Positions 1-8,648 of a stretch of DNA of 64,000 bases are shown here, in pieces; the first letter of the stretch is position 1; each line of letters starts with the position of its first letter. Both the position numbers and the translations under genes were made by a program. The notes beneath the pieces are model-generated. The model did not search any database, had not been told where the DNA came from, and saw only the letters and a list, made by a program, of their open reading frames with translations. Origin of the DNA: Rhizobiales bacterium 65-79 (GTDB lineage Bacteria; Pseudomonadota; Alphaproteobacteria; Rhizobiales; Rhizobiaceae); contig MKRJ01000024.1 in NCBI GenBank assembly GCA_001896885.1, positions 38,836 through 102,835 of the forward strand, given 5' to 3'.

Positions 1-1149
1 GCAAGCAGCGAGAATATCGCGGCCGCGGGGCGTGCGGATCGGAGAGGCGTAGCCGGCGGCATTGATCGTGTCGGCGAACTTCTCGATCGTCTCCCAGTCC
101 GAGCACTGGTAGTTCGATCCCGGCCACGGATTGAACGGGATGAGATTGATCTTCGCCGGAATGCCTTTCAGGAGCCGTACCAGTTCCTTCGCGTCGGCGA
201 GGCCGTCGTTGACGTCCTTCAGCATCACATATTCGAAAGTGATGCGCCGCGCGTTCGACAGGCCCGGATAGGCCCGGCAGGCGTCGAGCAGTTCCTTCAG
301 CGGATATTTCTTGTTGATCGGCACGAGGAGGTCGCGCAGATCGTCGCGCACGGCGTGCAGCGAGATCGCCAGCATGACGCCGATCTCCTCGCCGGTGCGC
401 GCGATCTCCGGAACCACGCCGGAGGTGGAGAGCGTGATGCGCCGCTTCGACAGCGACAGGCCGTCGCCGTCGGCCGCGACGAGCAGCGCCTTCTTCACTT
501 CCTCGAAATTGTAGAGCGGCTCGCCCATCCCCATCATGACGATGTTGGAGACCTTGCGGCCTTCCGCCGGCACGATGGCGCCGGCCGGCGTGCCGCGGTC
601 CGGAAAATCGCCGAGCCGGTCGCGCGCGGTGAGAAGTTGCGCCAGGATCTCCTCCGCCGTCAGGTTGCGCACCAGTTTCTGCGTTCCGGTATGACAGAAC
701 GAGCAGGTGAGCGTGCAGCCGACCTGGGAGGAGATGCAGAGCGTCCCGCGCCCCTCTTCCGGGATATAGACGGTCTCGATCTCCACCGGCCTGCCGGCGC
801 CACGCGCCGGAAAGCGGAACAGCCATTTGCGGGTGCCGTCGGTGGAAATCTGCTCCTCGACGATTTCCGGCCGGGCGATGGCGAAATGCCCCGAAAGCGT
901 CGTCCGCAGCTCTTTCGAGATGTTGAGCATGTCGGCGAAATCGGAGACGCCACGCACATAGAGCCAGTGCCAGAGCTGCTGCACGCGCATCTTCACCTGC
1001 CGCTCCGGCACGCCGGCGGCGAGGAGCGCCTCGGCCATTTCGGCGCGCGACAGGCCGATCAGCGATTGTTTTTGCGCGACGCGCGCACGCGCCTGGCTTG
1101 CCAGCGCATCGCGAGCGGCATGGTCGGCGAGATCGAGCGTAACGGTCAT
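1..1149 (-). CDS. rlmN: 23S rRNA (adenine(2503)-C(2))-methyltransferase RlmN, 3' end beyond window
   Basis: Radical SAM enzyme that methylates A2503 of 23S rRNA (and A37 of some tRNAs in the family). I translated it from the ATG at 1149; 383 codons lie in the window and no stop is reached, so only the extreme C-terminus is missing. The [4Fe-4S]-binding motif C145-TLT-C149-SF-C152 is visible, followed by the RlmN segments [12 protein letters not shown] and [20 protein letters not shown]. The N-terminal HhH-like region ([11 protein letters not shown]) is also present. It lies downstream of the IalB-like gene on the same strand, with a hairpin between them, so it may have its own promoter. The upstream Shine-Dalgarno is weak. 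Assignment is secure from motifs and length. Confidence 0.95.
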   Translation of the reverse strand, partial: MTVTLDLADHAARDALASQARARVAQKQSLIGLSRAEMAEALLAAGVPERQVKMRVQQLWHWLYVRGVSDFADMLNISKELRTTLSGHFAIARPEIVEEQISTDGTRKWLFRFPARGAGRPVEIETVYIPEEGRGTLCISSQVGCTLTCSFCHTGTQKLVRNLTAEEILAQLLTARDRLGDFPDRGTPAGAIVPAEGRKVSNIVMMGMGEPLYNFEEVKKALLVAADGDGLSLSKRRITLSTSGVVPEIARTGEEIGVMLAISLHAVRDDLRDLLVPINKKYPLKELLDACRAYPGLSNARRITFEYVMLKDVNDGLADAKELVRLLKGIPAKINLIPFNPWPGSNYQCSDWETIEKFADTINAAGYASPIRTPRGRDILAAC

Positions 1150-1169
1150 CGGTTCACATAAAACGGAAA

Positions 1170-1194
1170 GCGCGCCAAACGGGGCTCGGCGCGC
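1170..1194 (-). terminator. Candidate rho-independent terminator behind the IalB-like gene
   Basis: On the minus strand a perfect 7-bp stem (GCGCGCC / GGCGCGC, 11-nt loop) is followed by TTTCCGTTTT. It lies between the IalB-like gene and rlmN and only about 20 nt upstream of the rlmN start. Confidence 0.5.
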
Positions 1195-1272
1195 ACATAG
1201 CATTTCAGATGGGAAGCGTCACGCTTCGCCGCAAGACGCACGGACAAGAGCCGCCCGCTGGGCGGCGACCTG

Positions 1273-1779
1273 CTATTTGCAGTCGGCGATCGATCCCAGC
1301 GCCGCGCTCACGCCTTTCAGCGAGAAGGTGTATTTCGTGTCGTTGCCGCGGGTCGATTTCGCCGCGACGGTCATGTCGCTGCCGCCCTTCATCGCCGCGA
1401 TGAGCTGCGGCTCCTCGGCGGCGTTTTCCAGCCATGCCGACTTGCCTCGGGTGAACATGGAAAAGCTCTTGTTTCCCACCGTCACGACAACCTTGGACTT
1501 GTCCTGCAGATCGTAGCCGGCGATGAATTGCGGCTCGTAGCTGACATTCTGCCCCGGCCGCTGGCTGACGAAGAAGAAGACGTCGCCGTGGTCGAGGCCC
1601 TTCGGCTCCTTCTCCGTCGGGATGGTCAGGACATAGCAGACCTTCCCGTTCTTCGCCTTGTAGGAGTAGGTGCCCCATGCATTGTGCTGACCGATCTTGG
1701 TTGCCGATTGCGCCATCGCCGGTGCCGCGAAAGCCAGCGCGATAAGACATGAAAGGGCTAGGATGGGTGCACGATACAT
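1273..1779 (-). CDS. Invasion-associated locus B (IalB)-like periplasmic protein
   Basis: Small secreted protein of the IalB family (named from Bartonella invasion locus B; common in Rhizobiales and of unclear biochemical function). The N-terminus from ATG at 1779 is a clear Sec signal peptide (MYRAPILALSCLIALAFA, cleavage after AMA). The mature part has the family features: W near the N-terminus (NAWGTYSY), a Cys in the KVCYVL strand and a second Cys at the C-terminus (IADCK), probably disulphide-linked. A GTG three codons upstream (1788) is an alternative start, but AGGA lies almost on top of it and fits the ATG better. No link to host invasion can be inferred here. Confidence 0.85.
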   Translation of the reverse strand: MYRAPILALSCLIALAFAAPAMAQSATKIGQHNAWGTYSYKAKNGKVCYVLTIPTEKEPKGLDHGDVFFFVSQRPGQNVSYEPQFIAGYDLQDKSKVVVTVGNKSFSMFTRGKSAWLENAAEEPQLIAAMKGGSDMTVAAKSTRGNDTKYTFSLKGVSAALGSIADCK

Positions 1780-2038
1780 TGTTGCCACTATTCCTTTTTC
1801 ATTCGTAACGCCTGCTGGGCTGCCGGCCTTTCGGCGGCGCCCGACTCGTTCACTTTGATTTAATTTGGGTTACCAAAGCGTGAACCCCGCCTATCGCCGT
1901 GCCCGCCGGCAGCCCGCCACTTTGCCGCACCCACCGAAAATGGGCGCGATCCATCCCTGGCGCTCCGGTTGAAAAGCACGAAAAAGGCGAGAGTTTGACC
2001 CGGAAATGCCGGCAGGTCCGCTGCCGGCGGCGCGACTG

Positions 2039-2410
2039 TCAGGAGTTTTCGGAGAGCGCCTCTCGCGCCGCGGCGCGGTGGGCGGGCGTGATGTGCGATC
2101 GAAGAGCAGTGATTGCCGCGGTCAAGACGGCCATATCGTCGGTGAAGCCGAGACCGAAAATGAAGTCGGGGATGAAATCGATGGGCAGCACGAAATAGGC
2201 GAGCGCCGCGAGCAGGATGCCGCGCACACGCGTCGGCGTCCTGGTGTCGAGCGCACAGTAATAGGCGGCCACCACGTCTTCCATGAACGGCACCTGCCGG
2301 GCCGCGCGCTTCACCGTGCGCCAGAACTGGGCGCGCACGCGCTCCTCGCGTTCCCGGTTGCGGTCGCGGTCCCCCGGCGTCAGGATCTCGTTGATGCGGG
2401 CCTTGTCCAT
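2039..2410 (-). CDS. DUF1232 (YkvA-like) small membrane protein
   Basis: A 123-residue protein when started at the ATG at 2410 (MDKARINEIL). The centre carries the DUF1232 signature, a hydrophobic segment with the pattern LAYFVLPIDFIPDFI followed by GFTDDMAVL. The N-terminal third is rich in Arg and Glu and the C-terminus is polar. The family has no established activity. It is the last gene of a minus-strand run thpR-phhB-DUF1232 with gaps of 70 and 38 nt, so co-transcription is likely. A longer reading to 2461 would overlap phhB and adds an Arg-rich stretch I consider non-coding. Confidence 0.85.
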   Translation of the reverse strand: MDKARINEILTPGDRDRNREREERVRAQFWRTVKRAARQVPFMEDVVAAYYCALDTRTPTRVRGILLAALAYFVLPIDFIPDFIFGLGFTDDMAVLTAAITALRSHITPAHRAAAREALSENS

Positions 2411-2447
2411 GCGCCGAATGTGGCGTCTGTCGCGGCGCGCTGCAAGA

Positions 2448-2744
2448 TCACGCTCCGGCAAACCCGTTCATGCGCCGGGCAAGGTCGAGATCCATCTCGG
2501 TCAGGCCGCCGGCGTCGTGGGTCGAAAGCGTCACGTTCACCGTCTTATAGACGTTCGACCAGTCCGGATGATGGTTGAGTTTCTCGGCGGCAAGCGCCGA
2601 ACGCGTCATGAAGGCGAAGGCTTCGGAAAAATTGCGAAACTCGAATTTGCGCGACATCGATTTGCCGCCTGCGTCCAGCGCCCATCCGGCGAGTTCCTTC
2701 AGCGCCTCCTCGATTGCGGCGCGTTCGAGCTTTTCGCGTGCCAT
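2448..2744 (-). CDS. phhB: 4a-hydroxytetrahydrobiopterin dehydratase (pterin-4a-carbinolamine dehydratase)
   Basis: Dehydrates 4a-hydroxytetrahydrobiopterin, recycling the cofactor of aromatic amino acid hydroxylases; homologues can also moonlight as DCoH. The 98-residue length matches the family, and the active-site block EKLNHHPDWSNVYKTVNV contains the catalytic His pair. A later THDAGGLTEMDLDLA block is also typical. The ATG at 2744 (MAREKL) is chosen because GGGAG sits 6 nt upstream; an ATG at 2750 is possible. No phenylalanine hydroxylase gene is in the window, so the source of its substrate here is unknown. Confidence 0.93.
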   Translation of the reverse strand: MAREKLERAAIEEALKELAGWALDAGGKSMSRKFEFRNFSEAFAFMTRSALAAEKLNHHPDWSNVYKTVNVTLSTHDAGGLTEMDLDLARRMNGFAGA

Positions 2745-2813
2745 CGGCATCTCCCTTCCTTCGCTGCGCCAAACATAGCGCGGCGTCGGGAGTTTAACAG
2801 CTTCGGAAGCTTC

Positions 2814-3407
2814 CTATCGTCCGATGCGCCACGCGTCGGCCGCCGGCGCCGCATGGGAACGCGCGGTTTCGCCCGGCGTCAGCGGCCAGGCTTCCTCGAC
2901 GACATAGGGGCCGCCGCCGACCGAATCCTTCGACGACATCAGCACGAAGCGCGAGACACGGAAGGGTGACGTGCGGAAATTGCCGCGCGCCGAGAGATAG
3001 GCGGCGACCTCCGCCGGGTTGACGTTCCTGAGCCGCGCGATCGTGACATGCGGCATGAACTTGCGGGCGTCGGCCGGCAGCCCGAGCCGCTGGCAGATGC
3101 GCTCGATCTCGGCCTGCAATGCATTGAGGTCGGGCGAAGCCGTGACGCCCGCCCATAGCGCGTGCGGCTTCTTCGAACCGAAAGCGCCGACGCCCGAAAG
3201 GGTGAGCTGGAAGGAGCGCCGCCGCACGCGATCGAGCGCATTGGCGATCTCGTCGGCCACGTGGCCTTCGACATCGCCGATGAAGCGCAGGGTCAGATGG
3301 TAGTTTTCGACGTCGACCCAGCGGGCGCCGGGCAGGCCGCCGCGGAGCAGCGACAGGGAAAGGGCGGCGTCGCGCGGAATTTCGAGGGCTGTAAAGAGAC
3401 GCGGCAT
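2814..3407 (-). CDS. thpR: RNA 2',3'-cyclic phosphodiesterase (2H family, former 2'-5' RNA ligase)
   Basis: Member of the 2H phosphoesterase superfamily that opens 2',3'-cyclic phosphates at RNA ends; older annotations call it 2'-5' RNA ligase (LigT). Both catalytic HxTx motifs are visible: HLTL at residues 37-40 and HVTI in the second half (KFMPHVTIARL), in a protein of 197 residues. The start at 3407 (MPRLFTALEIP) is set by a strong GGAGGG eight nt upstream; an in-frame extension to 3452 is not supported. First gene of the run with phhB and the DUF1232 gene. Confidence 0.92.
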   Translation of the reverse strand: MPRLFTALEIPRDAALSLSLLRGGLPGARWVDVENYHLTLRFIGDVEGHVADEIANALDRVRRRSFQLTLSGVGAFGSKKPHALWAGVTASPDLNALQAEIERICQRLGLPADARKFMPHVTIARLRNVNPAEVAAYLSARGNFRTSPFRVSRFVLMSSKDSVGGGPYVVEEAWPLTPGETARSHAAPAADAWRIGR

Positions 3408-3554
3408 TTGTTCGGCCCTCCTCGAATCAATTACCCCAAGGCAGCGAATCACCGATCGGCTGGCGGGGCAAGACGTTTGTGCGACCTGGTGGAAAACGCA
3501 GCCGCGGGGGATTCGTTTCGGCCTTCATGCGGAACGGACGACGCCTTCGCCGGC

Positions 3555-4199
3555 TCATGAGGCCTTCTGCGGCTTGCCGAGCGCCTTTTCCACGACGGGA
3601 AGCGCGCCGGAAACCATGCGTTCGACGCCCTTGGCATTGGGGTGCATGCCGTCGTCGAGTTGCAGGTCGGGATGCCCGGCCACCCCGTCGAGGAAGAACG
3701 GATAGAGCGGAACCGAATATTTCGCCGCCAGGTCCGGATAGATGGCGTCGAAGGCCTTCTGGTACTCTGGGCCGAGATTGGGCGCCGCCATCATGCCGAA
3801 GAGGATCACTTTCATACCGCGCTTCTGCAGCCTTTCGATCATGGTCGCGAGGTTCCTCCGGGTCAGCGCCGGCTCGACTCCGCGCAGCATGTCGTTGGCG
3901 CCGAGTTCGAGGATGACCACGTCCGTGCCGTCCGGCACCGACCAGTCGAGCCGGGCGAGCCCGTCGCTGGTGGTGTCGCCGGAGACGCCGGCATTGGCGA
4001 CCGCCACGTCGTAGCCATCCTTCTTCAGCGCCGCCTGCAGCCTGTCGGCGAAGGACAAGCCGGGCCCGAGCCGGTATCCGGCCATCAGGCTGTCGCCGAA
4101 ACCGACTATGCTGACGGGGCCCGCCATGGCCGGCACGGCGGCGAGCGCCGCCACAATGACGACAAGCAATGTCCCGAAAAGGTTTTTGAAAGCCGCCAT
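3555..4199 (-). CDS. tesA: SGNH/GDSL arylesterase (TesA-like), periplasmic
   Basis: Lipolytic SGNH hydrolase, family of E. coli TesA (thioesterase I / lysophospholipase L1). The signal peptide MAAFKNLFGTLLVVIVAALA ends at AMA. The four SGNH blocks are present: GFGDSLMAGY (Ser37), the NAGVSGDTTSDG Gly block, LGANDM (Asn) and DGMHPNAKG (Asp/His). TesA is often paired with the YbbA-YbbP ABC system in a divergent arrangement, as here. The start is uncertain: ATG at 4232 or TTG at 4241 would add an N-terminal extension, but 4199 gives a normal signal peptide and leaves room for divergent promoters. Confidence 0.92.
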   Translation of the reverse strand: MAAFKNLFGTLLVVIVAALAAVPAMAGPVSIVGFGDSLMAGYRLGPGLSFADRLQAALKKDGYDVAVANAGVSGDTTSDGLARLDWSVPDGTDVVILELGANDMLRGVEPALTRRNLATMIERLQKRGMKVILFGMMAAPNLGPEYQKAFDAIYPDLAAKYSVPLYPFFLDGVAGHPDLQLDDGMHPNAKGVERMVSGALPVVEKALGKPQKAS

Positions 4200-4258
4200 G
4201 CGCCACCCATATGCCTGGAAGTTCCGCTTCATCCTTTCCAATATAGGAACGATCGCCC

Positions 4259-4972
4259 TTGTCTGAAGCCGTGTCCACGACCGACGCCGTCATCGAACTC
4301 CGCGACGTGTCGCTGACGCTCGGCAAGGGAGCCTCGCGGGTTCATGTGCTGAAGGACGTCTCGCTTTCGGTCGCGCGAGGCGAGACGGCCGGCATCGTCG
4401 GCCCTTCGGGTTCCGGCAAATCGACGCTCCTGATGGTGATCGCCGGTCTGGAACGGGTCGACGGCGGCACGGTGACCATCGCCGGCGAGACGCTGAACGG
4501 CCGAAGCGAGGACGAGGTGGCGTCTTTCCGCGGCCGCAATGTCGGCATCGTCTTTCAGTCCTTCCATCTGATCCCGAACATGACGGCGCTGGAAAACGTC
4601 GCCGTCCCGCTGGAGCTTGCCGGCTGCAAGGACCCGTTCCTTGTCGCCGAAGGGGAACTGGCGGCGGTCGGCCTCGGCGACCGCATGACGCACTATCCCG
4701 GTGCGCTTTCCGGCGGCGAGCAGCAACGCGTGGCGATCGCCCGGGCACTCGCGCCCGAACCGCCGATCCTGATCGCCGACGAGCCGACAGGCAATCTCGA
4801 CCAGGCGACGGGCCGGCAGATTACCGACCTTCTCTTCGCCACGGCCGCGAGGCGCGGCACGACGCTGGTATTGGTCACGCACGACGCCGCGCTCGCCGCG
4901 CGCTGCGGGCGGCAGATAGCCATGCGGTCGGGCCGCATCGAGGCCACACCCGCGCTGGCGAGGACGGCGTGA
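4259..4972 (+). CDS. ybbA: ABC transporter ATP-binding protein, YbbA/LolD type
   Basis: ATPase of the MacB/LolD-type subfamily, paired with the FtsX-like permease 53 nt downstream. Walker A is GPSGSGKST (48-56), the signature LSGGEQQRVAIARAL and Walker [13 protein letters not shown] follow in order, and length (237 residues) fits. The reading opens with TTG at 4259, with AGGA about 10 nt upstream; a GTG at 4271 is the alternative. Divergent from tesA across only about 60 nt, matching the known tesA-ybbAP arrangement. The transported substrate is not known for this subfamily; lipids or lipoproteins are a guess by analogy with LolCDE. Confidence 0.93.
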   Translation: MSEAVSTTDAVIELRDVSLTLGKGASRVHVLKDVSLSVARGETAGIVGPSGSGKSTLLMVIAGLERVDGGTVTIAGETLNGRSEDEVASFRGRNVGIVFQSFHLIPNMTALENVAVPLELAGCKDPFLVAEGELAAVGLGDRMTHYPGALSGGEQQRVAIARALAPEPPILIADEPTGNLDQATGRQITDLLFATAARRGTTLVLVTHDAALAARCGRQIAMRSGRIEATPALARTA

Positions 4973-5025
4973 GGAGGCAAGGGATGAAACCCGGCATTCC
5001 TTCGCGCCCTCGCGTGCATTTCTAG

Positions 5026-7575
5026 ATGCGCCTTCGGAACATATTGGCGCTCGCCTTCCGCTTCTCGCTGCGCGAGATGCGCGGCGGTCTTTCCGGCTTC
5101 GCCGTCTTCCTGACCTGCATCGCGCTCGGCGTCGCGGCGATCGGCGGCGTCAATTCGGTCGCCGAGGCGATCGGCGCCAGCGTATCCGGACAGGGCCGCG
5201 TCCTGCTCGGCGGCGACATCCGCTACCAGCTCATCCAGCGGAGCGCCGACCCCGCAGAGCGCGCCTATTTCCATAGTCTCGGCGCAGTTTCCGAAAGCGC
5301 CACCATGCGTTCCATGGCCCGCCTGCCGGACGGGTCGGACCAGGCGCTGGTCGAGGCGAAGGCGGTCGACGCGGCCTACCCCCTTTACGGCAAGCTCGGC
5401 ATCGACCCTGAACTCTCTCACGACAAATTGTTCGGGCAGGCGGACGGCGCCTATGGCGCGGCGGCGCCGGACATATTGTTCGCCCGGCTGCACCTGAAGC
5501 CCGGCGACCGCATCCATCTCGGCAAGGCGACGATAGAGCTGCGCGCCCGGCTGCTCGATGAACCGGACGCCGTCTCGGACGGCTTCGCCTTCGCTCCGCG
5601 CCTTTTGATTTCGCTCGACGCTCTCAAGGCTTCGGGCTTGGTCCAGCCCGGCAGCCTCGTAAAGTATATCTACAAGGTGAAGCTCCCCACCGGGGTCAGC
5701 GATGCGACGGTGAAAAACATCGCGGAACAGGCGGGCGACAAATTCCCCGAAGCCGGCTGGAGCGTCCGCACCCGCACGAACGCCGCGCCGGCCCTCGCCT
5801 CCAATATCGAGCGCTTCACGCAATTCCTGACGCTTGTCGGCCTCACCGCGCTCATCGTCGGCGGCGTCGGGGTCGCCAACGCCGTCCGCGCCTATCTCGA
5901 CGGCAAGCGCGGCGTCATCGCTACCTTCAAGAGCCTCGGCGCATCCGGCGGCTTCGTCTTCGCCGTCTATCTGGTGCAGATCGGCTTGATCGCGCTGATC
6001 GGCATCGTCGCCGGGCTTCTGATCGCGGCGGCCATGCCCTTCGTCGCCGGCTGGGCGCTTGCATCGGTCATCCCGGTGCCCGCGGCGGGCGGCATCTATC
6101 CCGGCGCGCTCGCCATGGCCGCCGTCTTCGGCGTGCTGGTGACGCTCGCCTTCGCGATCCTGCCGCTCGGCCGCGCCCGCGAGGTGCCGGCGACGGCGCT
6201 CTTCCGCGAGATGGGGTTCGAGGCGAGCGGATGGCCGCGCCGTTCCTACCTGGCGGCAGCCGCCGGGATCGTCGCAATTCTGGCGCTGCTGTCGGTCTGG
6301 TACGCCAGCGACCGCCACATCGCCCTCATCTTCATCGCGGCCACGGCGTTCGCCTTTGTCGTGCTGGGAAGCGTGGGATGGCTGGTGCAGTTCCTGGCGC
6401 GGCGCAGCCCGCGCGTGCATTCGACCGCGCTCCGGCTCGCCCTCGGCAACATCCACCGGCCGGGAGCGCTGACGAACTCCGTCGTGCTCTCCCTCGGGCT
6501 CGGGCTCACCCTTCTCGCCACGCTCGCGCTGATCGACGGCAATCTGAGGCACCAGATTGCCGACAGCCTGCCGGAAAAGGCGCCCAACTTCTTCTTCGTC
6601 GACATCCAGGGGAACGAAGTGGACGCTTTCACCCGCCTGATGGAGAAGGAGGCGCCGGGAGCGAGGATAGAGCGCGTGCCGATGCTGCGCGGGCGCGTCA
6701 TGGCGCTGAACGGCGTGCCTTCAAAGGACATCAAGGCGCCGCCGCAGGGCGCATGGGTATTGAAGGGCGATCGTGGCCTGACCTATGCCGAGGCAAAGCC
6801 GAAAAATGCTACGATTACCGAAGGAAGCTGGTGGCCGAAGGACTATTCGGGCCCGCCGCTGGTCTCCTTCTCCGAAGACGAGGCGCATGCGCTCGGCGTC
6901 AAGGTCGGCGATACGCTCACCGTCAACGTCCTCGGCCGCAATATCACCGCGAAAATCGCCAACCTGCGCAAGGTCGAGTGGGAGACGCTCGGCATCAATT
7001 TCGTCTTCGTCTTTTCGCCCGACACGCTTGCCGGGGCGCCGCATGCATGGATCGCGACGCTGACCATGCCGGACGCGACGCCGACCGACGAGGCGCGCAT
7101 CCTCAACGCCGTCACCCATGATTTCCCGGCCGTGACGACGATCCGCGTCAAGGACGCGCTGGACGTGGTCAATCTCCTCGTCGGCGAGCTGGCGACCGCA
7201 ATCCGCGCCGCCGCCGGCCTGGCGCTCCTCGCCTCGGTGCTGGTGTTGGCCGGCGCGCTCGCCGCCGGCAACCGGGCGCGCGTCCACGACGCGGTGGTGC
7301 TGAAGACGCTCGGCGCCACCAGGCGCACGCTGATCGCCGCCTTCGCGCTCGAATACGCGCTGATCGGGCTGGCGACGGCCGTCTTCGCGCTCTTCGCCGG
7401 CGGCGTATCGGGCTGGTATGTGGTGACGGAGATCATGAAGCTGCCGTCGCACTTCCTGCCGGGGGTGGCCGTCTCGACGGTGGCGATAGCCCTGGTTCTG
7501 ACGGTCGGGTTCGGGCTGGCCGGCACATGGCGTGTGCTCGGCCAGAAGGCCGCGCCCGTCCTGCGTAATCTCTAG
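5026..7575 (+). CDS. ybbP: FtsX-like ABC transporter permease, YbbP type
   Basis: Large inner-membrane permease of 849 residues that partners the preceding ATPase. It has the duplicated FtsX layout: a TM segment near residues 18-40, a periplasmic domain, a first bundle of three TMs around 255-390, more TMs around 408-460, a second periplasmic domain and a final triple TM cluster from about 720 to 840. The motif VVLKTLGATRRTLIAAFALE near the C-terminus and VIATFKSLGASGGFVFAVYL in the first bundle are typical FtsX coupling sequences. The ATG at 5026 is separated from the ATPase stop by 53 nt. Function in export or membrane homeostasis is inferred from family only. Confidence 0.93.
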   Translation: MRLRNILALAFRFSLREMRGGLSGFAVFLTCIALGVAAIGGVNSVAEAIGASVSGQGRVLLGGDIRYQLIQRSADPAERAYFHSLGAVSESATMRSMARLPDGSDQALVEAKAVDAAYPLYGKLGIDPELSHDKLFGQADGAYGAAAPDILFARLHLKPGDRIHLGKATIELRARLLDEPDAVSDGFAFAPRLLISLDALKASGLVQPGSLVKYIYKVKLPTGVSDATVKNIAEQAGDKFPEAGWSVRTRTNAAPALASNIERFTQFLTLVGLTALIVGGVGVANAVRAYLDGKRGVIATFKSLGASGGFVFAVYLVQIGLIALIGIVAGLLIAAAMPFVAGWALASVIPVPAAGGIYPGALAMAAVFGVLVTLAFAILPLGRAREVPATALFREMGFEASGWPRRSYLAAAAGIVAILALLSVWYASDRHIALIFIAATAFAFVVLGSVGWLVQFLARRSPRVHSTALRLALGNIHRPGALTNSVVLSLGLGLTLLATLALIDGNLRHQIADSLPEKAPNFFFVDIQGNEVDAFTRLMEKEAPGARIERVPMLRGRVMALNGVPSKDIKAPPQGAWVLKGDRGLTYAEAKPKNATITEGSWWPKDYSGPPLVSFSEDEAHALGVKVGDTLTVNVLGRNITAKIANLRKVEWETLGINFVFVFSPDTLAGAPHAWIATLTMPDATPTDEARILNAVTHDFPAVTTIRVKDALDVVNLLVGELATAIRAAAGLALLASVLVLAGALAAGNRARVHDAVVLKTLGATRRTLIAAFALEYALIGLATAVFALFAGGVSGWYVVTEIMKLPSHFLPGVAVSTVAIALVLTVGFGLAGTWRVLGQKAAPVLRNL

Positions 7576-7589
7576 CGGGATGGAGCCTG

Positions 7590-7823
7590 TCAGCGCCGGC
7601 GCCGGCCCGGCTTGTCAGGCTTCACCACGTCGTCGCCGATCTGGCGCGCCTCCGACGCCAGCATGATGGGGATGCCGTCGCGCACCGGAAAGGCGAGATG
7701 AGCCAGCGGCGAGACGAGTTCGTTGCGCTCCTCGTCATAGGTCAGGGGACCGCGCGTCAGCGGACAGGCGAGCAGTTCGAGGAGCTTGGGATCGATGACG
7801 GCACTGCGCTTGTTGTCGGACAG
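7590..7823 (-). CDS. Trm112-like (UPF0434/YcaR) small protein, apparent CTG start
   Basis: Short zinc-ribbon-like protein of the Trm112/UPF0434 family: the core [34 protein letters not shown] and a basic tail are visible. Homologues, from memory, begin M-S-D-(D/N)-K before [12 protein letters not shown]; here the corresponding codon at 7823 is CTG, preceded at 4-5 nt by a very strong AAGGAGGAG. The only upstream ATG in frame (7847) has no ribosome-binding site and would add MNRRRRSP. I therefore place the start at CTG, as inference. The gene stands tail-to-tail with ybbP and 32 nt downstream of the LON-domain gene, with which it is probably transcribed. Cellular role is not established for the bacterial stand-alone family. 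Confidence 0.85.
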   Translation of the reverse strand: MSDNKRSAVIDPKLLELLACPLTRGPLTYDEERNELVSPLAHLAFPVRDGIPIMLASEARQIGDDVVKPDKPGRRRR

Positions 7824-7879
7824 GGGACTCCTCCTTCGCCTGTTCATTCGCCGGCTTCGCGGCTGGCGCCGGCCCGTGC

Positions 7880-8551
7880 CTACTGCAGGCTCGAGCCGAA
7901 ATCCTCGCGGTCGCGCGCGAGCGCCATTTCGGTGATGGCGATCAGCGTTTCCGCGCGCGTCTTCAAATCGGGCGCCTCGAGCAGCGCCTGTTTCTCGGCC
8001 GCCCCATAAGGTGACATCATCGAAAGCGCGTTGACCAGCGTGGCATTCTCGGCGCGGCTCACGCTTTTCCAGTCCGCTTCGAGGTTGTTCGCTTCCAGAT
8101 AGGCGCGGAACGCCTTGAGCAGCGCCGGGCGGTTCACATCCTCGGCGCCTTTATCCTCGTCGAGGTCACCGAGGAAGGGCAGGACGCGGCACTGCCGGAA
8201 GGGTGTCCGGACATGCATCTCCTCGGCGATGCGGAACCGGCAGATACCCTGCAGCGAGATGAGGTAGCGGCCGTCGCCGGTTTCCGCGAAGGTCGCAATG
8301 CGGCCGGCGCAGCCGACCGCGCAAAGTTCCGGCTCGCCATCCGGTCTCAGCGCGCCTTCCAGGCTCGGCTGGATCATCCCGACGACGCGGTCGCCGCCGA
8401 TCGCATGGTCGATCATCTCGAGGTAGCGCGGCTCGAAGACGTTGAGCGGCATGCGGCCGCCGGGCAGAAGCAATGCCGCCGACAGCGGGAACATCGGGAT
8501 CACCGCCGGAATGTCGCTCGCCTTGCGATATTGCCTGTTTCCTGCCTGCAC
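7880..8551 (-). CDS. LON peptidase substrate-binding domain protein
   Basis: Stand-alone Lon N-terminal (LAN) domain of 223 residues without ATPase or protease domain. Recognisable parts are [34 protein letters not shown], the [20 protein letters not shown] block and LQGICRFRI. The frame opens with GTG at 8551. Such proteins are found in many alphaproteobacteria beside ybbN and a Trm112-like gene, as here (ybbN 8649-9656 upstream, Trm112 downstream). A substrate-recognition role in protein quality control is suggested by the fold and the neighbouring thioredoxin-like co-chaperone but is not shown. Confidence 0.92.
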   Translation of the reverse strand: MQAGNRQYRKASDIPAVIPMFPLSAALLLPGGRMPLNVFEPRYLEMIDHAIGGDRVVGMIQPSLEGALRPDGEPELCAVGCAGRIATFAETGDGRYLISLQGICRFRIAEEMHVRTPFRQCRVLPFLGDLDEDKGAEDVNRPALLKAFRAYLEANNLEADWKSVSRAENATLVNALSMMSPYGAAEKQALLEAPDLKTRAETLIAITEMALARDREDFGSSLQ

Positions 8552-8648
8552 TGTTTCGCTCTTCGCCCGGCAACCGGTATGTGGCGCGCTGTCGTCTTAT
8601 CTCAAGACCGAAACCGATATCCCGTCTACGACCCTTCCGCGCCCGCTC

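Noticed and set aside
355..1161. Plus-strand open frame of 268 codons
   Set aside because: Antisense to rlmN, whose radical SAM motif and start are clear on the other strand.
4693..6552. Minus-strand open frame of 619 codons
   Set aside because: Antisense to the ybbA/ybbP genes, Arg/Glu/Gly-rich composition typical of shadow frames in GC-rich DNA, no family motif.
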